From Agrostemma githago (taxonomy: Eukaryota > Streptophyta > Magnoliopsida > Caryophyllales > Caryophyllaceae), in NCBI GenBank assembly GCA_958450325.1, contig OY288256.1, forward strand, positions 9,875,057 through 9,939,056: a stretch of 64,000 bases of DNA. Direction: 5' to 3'. The notes under the pieces are model-generated. The model was not told the DNA's origin. It did not search any database and saw only the letters and a program-made list of their open reading frames with translations. The stretch's first letter is position 1. Every line of letters starts with the position of its first letter. Positions 10,006 through 19,916 of this stretch are shown here, piece by piece. Made by a program: the position numbers and the translations under genes.

Positions 10006-11864
10006 ATGAGAATCTCTGCTTCAACTCTCTGCATCTCAACTCAAATTTTCTCTTCCTCCTCAAAATCTTTTAGACTTTCAAGAAAGTTAGAAAACTCCGC
10101 TATGGGTATCGATCACTTGACTGCTATGCTGCTTGCTTGGTCCCAGTACTTTCGGGACGAAGAGAAAGTCCGGCTGACTCAGATGGGGATAGTCAATTTA
10201 TTCCCTTTTCAGCGTCTGATAGTTGATTCGCATTTTCTGGATGCCTGTTTGTCGTTTTGGGACACCACCCATCACGTGTTTGCATTCCCGAGGGGCGAGA
10301 TGTGTCCTTTGCCCAAGGAGATTGCGGCCATAGGCGGTTGGGGTCTTGCTGTTCAGCCCGCTATTCCCCCGTTCTACCCGGATCCAAGGAGGCGTTTGAG
10401 GGAATTCTTGGGTTTGTCTCATGCTAAGACAAACCGAATGGTGCAGGGAGATAACGTTTCCCTATTTGATTTGGCCGATAAGTTTATGAACCCACGGGAC
10501 GTGAGGGCCACCCCTGCTCATAGGCGTAGGGCATTCGCCTTTTGCATGCTGCATTGCTATGTCTTCGAGGGGCTGATGGAGCTTGACTCATGCAGGGGTC
10601 AAATCAGGCTAATTGGAGTGGTTGACCAGATGGAGACTGGTCATAGCCCTGCTTGACTAGCCACTGGGGAGATCATTATGGGTCTGGATGCTAGACGGCT
10701 CGACCCAACTCGACCGCTGACGGGGAGTACCCGTATTCTTCAAGTATGCACCTCGATTTTTTTTTTTTTTTTTCGTGCGAAATACTTGAAGTACGCAAGT
10801 CACTCGATCGAGTGGACCTGTCACTCGATCGAGTGACACTCATACGGAGCTACTGCCTGCTTTTAGAGGTCTAACTCGATCGAGTCACCTTCTGCACTCG
10901 ATCGAGTGGACCCTGGCGAACCATTCCGTTGCTTATAAAATTTGTGTATTCTCTTCAGATATGGCTGTCGGAGCGGTTATCGATCATAGAGACCCCTCCG
11001 AGCATTCCCAATTATCGGAGCAGTCAGATTAGCTCCCGAAGGCGGAAGATAAGCTCGTACCATCAGATAACCCGAGCTTACTGGGATGAAGAGCTGGTAT
11101 TCCACGGAGGTCCCTTGATTAGGTGGACCGTCGCTTGGTGGTTCCTTTCAAAATTGACCGGACTGGCTAAGAGAGACCAAGCCCGGTACCTGACGATCCT
11201 GTCCTTAGACTGGACAGTTCACATTTATCCGGACCGCCTCCTAAGGCAGTTCGGTTCGTCTCAGCGCATCCCTGAGACTGAAGCCATTATCAGCGTCCCG
11301 CTCCAATTGACGGACGCTATGTGCGACACCTGGTTGCAGAGATGGTTCACTCGTCCTACATGGACTATACCCAGCCCTTGCCAATCCGCTTGGGTGTCAC
11401 GGGCTTATCAAAAGTGGACTTCTGAGGAGTCCGAGGAAGCTCGAAAGGCCCTGAAGCTTGAGGAGGCCTTTGAATTGGCTCATCGCGAGTCGGCGAAGGA
11501 CAACAGGGACTTCTTCACCGGGGAATACATTCCTGAGGCCACAGTCCGGGGAGAATCGGGTCTTAAATCACAAACTAAGACTCGATCTAAGGAAGTCGGT
11601 TCTAGCAGCACTCGAGGGCAGACCGACTTGGAACGACGACTTGGGCCGAGGTTGGCGGTCCGGGACCGACTTGGCCCGCGTGACCGGCTCCCTGAGCCCG
11701 TTAGGGCTCGACTTGGGCCTATTGATATGACAGAGGAGTCGGGCTCAAACAATCAAGCCCGAGCTAGAGAAGTTCCCGTGGTGATTCGGGAACGCTCCCC
11801 TCCGCGTCGTCGCCAGTGGACGACTAAGGAGGCCAAGGACAAGGGGAAGGGCAAGATGCCCTAA
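10006..11864 (+). pseudogene. Antisense plant-mobile-domain gene (aORF) of the Tat element
   Basis: This gene runs opposite to gag-pol between pol and the 3' LTR. Exon 1 (10006-10743; an internal ATG at 10102 is an alternative start) encodes FLDACLSFWDTTHHVFAFPR followed by GEMCPLPKEIAAIGGW, the pattern of the plant mobile domain (aminotransferase-like, PF10536). An intron at 10744-10958 has GT and a CTCTTCAG acceptor and joins in frame to IWLSERLSIIE, as expected for the family. Exon 2 continues to 11864 with a charged tail of repeated R-LGP-R units and a basic C-terminus ending KGKGKMP. One in-frame TGA at 10654-10656 interrupts exon 1, so this copy is probably dead unless read through. Plant mobile domains are shared by host proteins and Tat elements; the role in the element is unknown. 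Confidence 0.75.
10744..10958 (+). other. Intron of the antisense gene carrying CTCGATCGAG palindromes
   Basis: The 215-bp segment starts GTATGC and ends TTCTCTTCAG, contains stops in the gene's frame and a run of T, and has four CACTCGATCGAGTG-like palindromes near 10802, 10825, 10873 and 10894. The same palindrome fills parts of the LTRs. Confidence 0.65.
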
Positions 11865-12257
11865 ATGCCGAGTCCTTTAGCTTTATTATTATTTAAGTAT
11901 TATTATTATTTTTGTTGTGTGCCCTTTTTGTACGTATATTTTTTGAATTCCTGTACTTTTGTAATTTTCCGAGTTTATCGGGATTTTTTTTTGAATTAAT
12001 AAAAGAAGTTTATTATTAAACCGCTCCTGTCTTTTCTTGATCGCATTGGTTGTACCCTTTTGAGGGGTTGCCTACGTATCCGCGATTAGCAGAATCAGAC
12101 CAAACGTAGTTCAGGCATAGGAAATTTGCAATCTCGAATTACACCAAGACTATTGGTCCAAGATGTTTATGACAGTAGAATAAGTAATTCTAGCTCATTG
12201 ACTTGCTTTTTGTAAGAAATAATTTTTATAAAATTTGCAAATGACATTGAGAAGAGG
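11865..12257. other. Convergent 3' ends of aORF and gag-pol
   Basis: Non-coding spacer between the stop of the plus-strand antisense gene and the stop of the minus-strand gag-pol. It is AT-rich, with AATTAATAAAAG near 11993 that could serve as a poly(A) signal for the antisense gene. Confidence 0.45.
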
Positions 12258-15200
12258 CTAGGGGTAGTAACGCTTCAGCTGGTCCAGGTTGGTTGGGTTG
12301 ACAAACTCATTCCCGTCCAGGTCCGTCAACATCACTGCCCCTCCTGATAGGATCTTCTTCACCAGATATGGCCCAGCCCAATTGGGTTTGAATTTTCCCC
12401 TTGGGTCGACTGGTAGTAGAGCTCGAACAGACTTAAGGACTAGATCGCCCTCCTTAATGTTCCTGGGCCTTACCCTTTTGTTGAAGGCCCGTTGAATCCT
12501 CTTCTGGTAGATTTGGATGTTATTGAGGGCACGAGACCGTCGTTCGTCTAGTAGAACCAACGAGTCATATCGTGCTCGAACCCAGTCAGCTTCGGGTACT
12601 TGGCTTTCTAGCAGAATTCTGAGGGACGGTACCTCCAGCTCGACTGGTTGGACTGCCTCCATCCCGTAGGTTAGGTAATACGGCGTCGCTCCGGTTGCGG
12701 TGCGAATTGACGTTCGATATCCCCATAGGGCAAAAGGTATTTTGTCGGACCAGTCCCGGTAATTATCAGCCATCTTTTTGAGTATGGTGACAATTGTTTT
12801 ATTAGCCGCCTCTACTGCTCCATTTGTTTGGGGACGGTAAGGCGAGGAAGTATGCCTTTGAATTTTATATTTCGTCAGCAGGGCCGCAGTCTCGGCTTGA
12901 AAATGAGTCCCGTGATCACTGATAAATTCAGAGGGAATCCCATATCGACATATTATTTGGTTTTGGATGAACTTGGCTACATGCTTGGCATTGAGAATGC
13001 GATATGACTCAGCTTCGACCCATTTGGTGAAATAGTCGATAGCTACCAAAATAAAGCAGTGCCCACTGGTACCAGAGGGATTTATTTTCCCGATTATGTC
13101 GATACCCCATGTTGAGAATGGCCAGGGTGACGTCATGGTATAGAGTAGCGATGACGGCATATGTTGCACATTGCCAAAGATTTGACAGTTATGACAATGT
13201 TTGACATACGACCGGCAATCGACTTCCATGGTATTCCAATAATAACCGAGCCTCATGATTTTCCGGACCAGCATGTGGGCATTCATGTGTGGGCCGTTCT
13301 CACCATCGTGTAGTTCGGCCATAACCTTTTCAGCCTTATACTTGTCAACACAAAAAAGAAGAGCTCCCTGTGCCGTCTTTTTGTACAGTTGCCCGTCGTC
13401 GGTACGGATAAATTGGGTGGCTAGCCTTCGTAAGGCTTTCTTGGCTCGACCTTCCGTCCCGGGAGGGTATTCTCCGTTTGTCAGGTATTTTAACACAACT
13501 TGGTACCACGGTTCGGGATCAGTTACTTCAATGTCTTCTATGTCGCAAATGTATGCTGGCTCGGACCGTCTTTCGACGCAAATCGGCATACTAGTCACGT
13601 GGTCGGGAATATTCAGTAAAGATGCCAATTTGGAGAGTGCATCTGCGAACTGATTTTCTTCCCGGGGCAGATATATATACTCTACCTTTTGGAATTGTTT
13701 CTCGAGATCCCTTACTCGTGCCTGGTAGGCCACGAGATTGGCGTTCCGAGTCTTCCATTTTTGAAGTACTTGGTTAATGACCAAGGATGAGTCACCATGT
13801 ACCCGAAGATTTGTAATCCCCAGATTGGCGGCGGCTTGTAGCCCGTAAATGCATGCTTCGTACTCTGCTGCATTATTGGTAACATCAAAGTCCAGTTTGA
13901 TGGAGACGGGAGTATGTTCCCCTTTTGGTGAAATTAGGAGGATCCCGACTCCGAACCCTCGAAAATTAGATGCACCATCGAAGTATAAATCCCAAGTTTC
14001 AGTATCAGTATGGAAAATATCTTCGTCTGGGAAGGACCAAGTGTCGGCGTGTCCTTCTTCGGTTATCGGGCTATCGGCGAGAAATTCAGCTACTACTCGA
14101 CCCTTGATAGCTTTTAATGGTACGAACTTTAGGTCGAACTCTGCCAGCATTAGAGTCCATCTAGAGATTCGGCCGTTGAGAACGGGCTTTTCGAAGATGT
14201 ATTTGATGGGATCCATCTTGGATAGCACATGGACCTCGTAACTGAGCATATAATGTCGGAGTTTCTTGGTGGCCCAGACTAGAGCCAAACACGTCATTTC
14301 GAGCATGGTATATTTGCACTCATACTCTAAAAACTTCTTGCTGATGTAGTAAACGGCTCTTTCTTCGAAGTCAACTGTCTGAGCCAGCATAGCCCCCATG
14401 GCTGTCTCGGTCGTCGTTAGGTATAACGACAGAGGCAAACCGGGTTGAGGTGGCATTAAAACTGGCGGTGCAGACAGAATTTCCTTGATCTTGTCGAAAG
14501 CAGTTTGGCACTTGTCATCCCATAGTACCCGTTCTCGTACTTTCAGTTTCTTGAAAATTGGTTCACACACCATGGTTAGTTTGGAAATGAACCGACTGAT
14601 GTACTGGACTTTCCCGAGGAATCCCCTTATTTCTTTTTCGGTTTTAGAAGGTTGCATCTCGGTAATGGCTTTGATTTTAGCTGGGTCGACTTCGATACCT
14701 CGTTGGCTAACGATATGACCTAGTAATTTGCCTGATGTTACCCCGAAACTGCACTTTTGAGGGTTTAACCTCATGTTGTATTTGCGCAATCGGGTGAAGA
14801 ATTTTCTTAGGGCGGTGATGTGACCGTCCCGTTCTTTGGATTTGACGATCATGTCGTCTACATAAACTTCTACCTCTTTATGCATCATGTCGTGTAATAA
14901 AGTGGTAGCAGTCCTTCGGTATGTGGCCCCGGCATTAATGAGACCGAAAGGCATGACGGTATAGCAGTAAGTACCCCAAGGTGTTGTGAAGGTAGTCTTA
15001 CTCATGTCTTCTTCCGCCATCTTGATTTGATTATACCCGGCATACCCGTCCATGAATGATAGAAGGGCATGATTGGCCGTGTTATCCACCAGTATGTCGA
15101 TGTGTGGTAACGGAAAATCATCTTTCGGGCTTGCCTTGTTAAGATCCCGAAAATCTACACATACCCGCACCTTACCGTCCTTTTTAGGAACCGGCACGAT

Positions 15201-18200
15201 GTTTGCCACCCAGTCCGGATACTCGGACACTTGTATGAAGCCGGCTTTGAACTGTTTGTCGACTTCTTCTTTTACCTTGAGAGACCACTCGGGCCTCATT
15301 CGGCGGAGCTTCTGCTTGACCGGTTTGCACTCATCTTTGATTGGTATGTGGTGCTCGGCTATTTCCCGGTCTATCCCCGGCATGTCCTTGTAGGACCATG
15401 CGAAGACATCCTTGAACTCTTGGAGGAGGCTTACGAACTGTTGTTTCTCCTCGGGGTCTAAGGATAACCCTATCTTAAGTGTCTGAGGCTCTAAGGTTGT
15501 TCCCACATTTATGGACTCGGTTTCTTCGATCACCGGGTTCCGGGACTCCCTTTGCTCTAGTTGCTCGATCAGATGCGGAGGTAAGGGTACCTGTTCGTCT
15601 GGTTTCTCAATGTCATAGCATAAAACATTTTTAAAAGCAGAATTTGAAAGAGACAAGTCGTAAGCAGAACGGTTGTTATTATTGATTGAAAATTTGGAGA
15701 ACAGCTCAAAGAGAGCAGCCATCTGATCGTTGGTCAGTGGCGGGATAGGTAGGGCACTCGGGACAGACCCCGAAGTGCCAGCAGCAGGAATAATAAAAGG
15801 GAGAGGGGTTACAGGAGTGACTCTAGCACCGACTTCCCTAGACTCGATCTCAGACTCTGACTCAGACTCGGACTCAGACTCAGGCATGCCTCCCTCTCCG
15901 GTGACCAGCTTGTAGATCCTTCCCTGACTGTTAGTCCACTTGACAGTCTTCCTCCAGGCCCTGCTTCCCGTCTCGGAACCAACATCCGAGATCAGCTTGG
16001 TCGGGTCAAACCTGTTGCTGCGGAGGATCAGGTTGACCAGGTCTTCCTTTGGAGTTGGGGCTATGGTGTCTTCCCCGAATAGTAGCCCTAAAGCGGGCTC
16101 AGCATCTTCAGCTCCGTTGGATTGGATGAGGGCGAACACATCATCCGGGATGTAGTTGCAGTCCCGGGCCAAGTGGGTCCCGAGCTGCATAGCATTGGGT
16201 TGGTATAGACCAACCTGGATAGCCCCAAACACCGGTGTGACAAAGTAGTCAGCCAACCGTGGGCTATAAGGGCTCAAGTAGATACCCTTAAGGATGTTGC
16301 AGGCCTTTTCGATCCCTGCTCGGACAACATTGTCGGGGGTGATGGCATAACCGAGACCGAAGTGAGATTCTTCATCTTTGAGAACCTCAATGATCTTCCC
16401 AGCTGGAAGATCGGGTCGAGAGGTAGCCCCCGGAAAGTATCCTAGGTTTTGGAGCATCATGTCGATACTCGTAGTGAAGTAAGGCCTAAAGAGGTACTCT
16501 TCCTCGATCATCCCCACAAAATCGAACCCCCAGAGGTCCGTGCGTCCCGTGGCGTTACAGCTAGCCACAGTCATTGGTGTTGCCTCTAAAGTGATGACAT
16601 CGTTAAGTAGAGGCATCTTGATTTTTCGGTGGAGGGTGGAGAACACCGCCTTGACCGCGTGGATCCAAGGCCTACCCAGGAGCAGGTTGAATGACGAGGT
16701 GACATCAATCACCTGGAATTCGAGCTCCTTTTCTATCGGATCGGTTATGATGGTCAGTTTCACGGCCCCAGCTACCGACTTTGGGCTCCCATCGAAATCT
16801 TGGATGGTTTGAGCAGTCGGGATATAGTCAGCCTCGGTAATGCCGAGGGCTCTTGCGGTCCTCAAGGGAAGGACGTTTACAGCAGACCCGTCATCAACTA
16901 GGGTCATGGGGAGGTATTTTCCTCGGCAGACCACCGTAATGTAGAGGGCCAGATTATGGGTGGCCCCAAATGGTGGTTGGTCGGCTTCGGAGAAAGTGAT
17001 TACCGGTCCTTCTTCCTTAGCCTTGCCCTTTAGGTGGGGCAGGATCGTGGCTACCATCTCAGCAGGGGTAACCAAAGAGTCAACCTTAATTTGATCGAGA
17101 GCCTTTGTAAGTGCTTCCCGATGTTCTTGAGAACTAACCAGGAGTTGCCATATAGTGAGGTCAACTCGGGTCTTCTTCAATTGCTTCACGAGAGCCGTCT
17201 CAGCAGTTGGCTCTTCAGGGGCGACTTCCGTAATCACGGTTGTCGGGATAGGGGCGTCCCTAGAGCTAGTGGCTTGGTAGGGACGGCCAAGGTGGTTACT
17301 GTTTAGGACCCGGGATTTAGTCTTTCGAATCTCCTCGGCGGTGATGGGGACAGCTTCCCCTTTTGCGAGGTAGACATCATCTTCGTCGTCGAACCATATC
17401 CCGTTCACTTGCGGGATAAATGGAGAGATAAGGTGAGAGCAATCAATCACCTCCCCTGTAAAGATAGCGTGGGAGCTGAAAGGGTTCTCCTTGTTGCTGG
17501 GCTTATCTCCGGGTAGCGGGATTTTACCGCTTTCGATCAGGTCTTGGATCAAGTGCTTCAGCTTCCAGCACTTCTCGGTATCATGCCCATTACCTCGGTG
17601 GTACTGGCAATAGGCTTGGGCATTGTAGTTCTTGGAGCGTCGCTCGACCGGAACTTCAGGAGTTGGGCCTATCGGTTGGATTAGGCCTTTTGAGGATAGC
17701 CTTTGTAAGGCATAAGTATAGGTGGTACCTATATCAGTGAAAACCCGAGGTGGGGTGTTCTTCTTGGACGGGGTATCTAGTAGATTCACCGCGTCGAAAA
17801 TGCTGCGAGTTGCAGCTTGAGGCTTGGTAGTGGAGGAAGAAGCCCCTTGGTAACCCTTAACAGCGGCCTTAGTGAGGCCTTCTAGTCTCAGATCATCTTC
17901 GATCCTCATACCCATTTCAGTAAGGGTGGTGAAATTGGGTATGACAGCATATCGGAGGTGAACCCGGTAAGATGGGAGGAGGTTCTTGACAAAGGCCTCC
18001 ACCAAAGTCTTCTCACTGGGCTTATCGACCAGTTTCACACTCTCGGCCCTCCAGCGTTGAAGGTATTTGGTAAAACCTTCTTTCGGCTCCTGGGCCATAA
18101 CCTCCAGAGATCTCATTGTGGTTTGGATCTCGGTGTTGTCAGCATAGTTCCGAGCGAACTCGGTGGCCACATCATCCCAAGTAGGGTATTTCTTCGGGTC

Positions 18201-18653
18201 TAGCCTGTAGTACCAGGCCCGAGGGTGCTTTTCAAGAGACGCAGCAAAGAGGTTCTTGAACATGGTAGAGTCCACCCCTTTGATGGCCATGAACTCCTTG
18301 AAGGCCCATACATGTAGTCACGGCTCTTCCGTCCCTTCGAACATGGGCAAACCGGTGAGGTTCAGGTTTGCAGGCAGCTTGTCACTCAGTGGGTTATACT
18401 CACGACTATTCTCCCGATGGATGTTATTACTCCCAGTCAAGTGAACTTGTTCCTCTAGTCGGCGTACTGAGCTAACTAGATCAGCCAGGGGCCCCATAGC
18501 CCCGGCATTTGGAGTCCTGTGCTCCAATGCAGCCAATCGAGTGACGATGGCAACTTGTCCAGCCCTCATTTCATTCAGTTGGGCGTCGATGTCGGCTTGT
18601 TTGTCGACCATGGTGTCCACAGAGGTTTTCAGATCAGCTAAAGCAGTTTCCAT
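12258..18653 (-). pseudogene. Tat gag-pol polyprotein, one in-frame stop
   Basis: The frame opens at 18653 and runs to 18318 (gag N-terminal, coiled-coil METALADLKTSVDTMVDKQ), meets a TGA at 18318-18320, and then stays open for 2010 codons to 12258. Domains in order: retrotransposon gag (AWYYRLDPKKYPTWDDVATE), a zinc-knuckle-like CQYHRGNGHDTEKCWKLK, aspartic protease (VDDGSAVNVLP), reverse transcriptase with YVDDMIVKS, RNase H, a second RNase H-like segment (YFDGASNFRGFG with NNAAEYEA), integrase zinc finger (H...H, CHNCQIFG), integrase core with D, SDHGTHF and VEAANKT, then the C-terminal domain. No chromodomain follows. All catalytic motifs look intact. The TGA replaces what is probably a CGA arginine codon; a programmed stop is possible but less likely. 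An acidic-serine SESES tract lies at about 15845-15880. Confidence 0.9.
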
Positions 18654-19897
18654 CCTGCGAGTGTGTCTGGTTGATGGTGGCCTGTCTGTAAGAACACCAC
18701 GTAATCAGAAACCGAACCCAGTCTTGGAATCAAAGGAAACAGTACATCCCGAGCGACCCAAAAAAGAAAGGACTGAGCGGAAAAGACTCGAGAAAGACAT
18801 CTAGACGGATGACTCGTGGGTGGTATGACTTCCTTAGGATTTCGGCTTTGTGGGCCTAGTCCCGTTCGAAGGAAGGTCCACGTGAGATTACTCCCCAGAC
18901 TTTTGACTCGAGTGTATGGACGGACTTTCCTTTGTAGGGGTATGCCCTACGCGGGTTGGTCGTGCCTTGACAGATAAGGCGGACTCGGGAAAGGGGGGAA
19001 ACTCGTGATATAAGATCGACGGAGTTTCGACGCTATAAACCCTCTACATACTATGCAAAGACCCGACACATGGATAAACGGCAGGTCCTATAATAAGGAA
19101 GGTTTATTTTAGGAAAGTTGAAAGTTTTGGAAAGGTTGAAGTTTGAATGCAAAATGAACGAATTTCCGAGAGTTTTGAAAACTGAAAACGGAATTTCGAA
19201 AACCGAGATTAGAATTTTGAAAAGGAAAATTCCGAAAATCAAGGTGGTGGGGGTGGAAATTCGAGAATTAAAACGGACAGCATGCCGACTACAGAAAAGG
19301 ATATTTTGAGTCAAATCGTTGATTCTAAATTTCGGCGGCATTCCGAGTTTTGAAAATGGGATATTTTGAAAAGGTGAGTCCCGAAATGGGCAGCATTTCG
19401 GGTTTTTCAAAATTAGGCGCTTTTAGAATGACGGGTCCCGAAACGGACAGCATTTCGGGTTTTTTCGAAAAGGTGGGTATTTTTGGAAAGATGCAATTTT
19501 GAAATGACGGTTTTTTGAAAATTGACACGGAAACCAAGTAGCACGTAGTCAAACAAGCATTATAACGACGCTTATGTATGCTTTACACTAAGTCTCGGTC
19601 GGTCAAAATAGGGTCTATACCAACAACGATGGCTTTCTCATGTGATGGACGGACTCCCTAAGCCGAGTTGGTCTTAGGACATGCCGCAAAACCGAGACGA
19701 GTTCCACCATGGATGTCTTTAGCGCACCCATGTAGGAATGCACCGCGGTATAGTGGGACGTCGGTCACAAGTAACCGGCCCGGGCAAAATTGGGTTATGC
19801 ATGAATCATTAAACTAATGCGCGCACACTAATCTACGAACGATTTCTCTTCGAGTCTCACCCTAAGAACCCCGATGACATGTGGTACATCAGGTATC
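18654..19897 (-). other. Tat element leader (5' untranslated region)
   Basis: Non-coding leader between the primer-binding site and the gag start. It contains GGGTCCCGAAACGG and CAGCATTTCGGGTTTT repeats around 19320-19460, derived from a short tandem duplication. Blocks of it are shared with the leader of the second Tat copy at 62843-63900, for example the CCGGCCCGGGCAAAAT region near 19778. Confidence 0.7.
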
Positions 19898-19914
19898 CCC
19901 AGCGGAGTCGCCAA
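19898..19914 (-). other. Primer-binding site for tRNA-Arg
   Basis: The plus strand reads ATCCCCAGCGGAGTCGCCA next to the LTR, which is the 3' end of plant tRNA-Arg(ACG) including CCA. On the element strand this is TGGCGACTCCGCTGGGGAT, two or three bases from the 5' LTR. tRNA-Arg priming is typical of Ogre/Tat elements. Confidence 0.88.
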
Positions 19915-19916
19915 AT

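Noticed and set aside
12289..18203. Many plus-strand open frames opposite the gag-pol
   Set aside because: They are shadows of the long minus-strand polyprotein and match no protein pattern.
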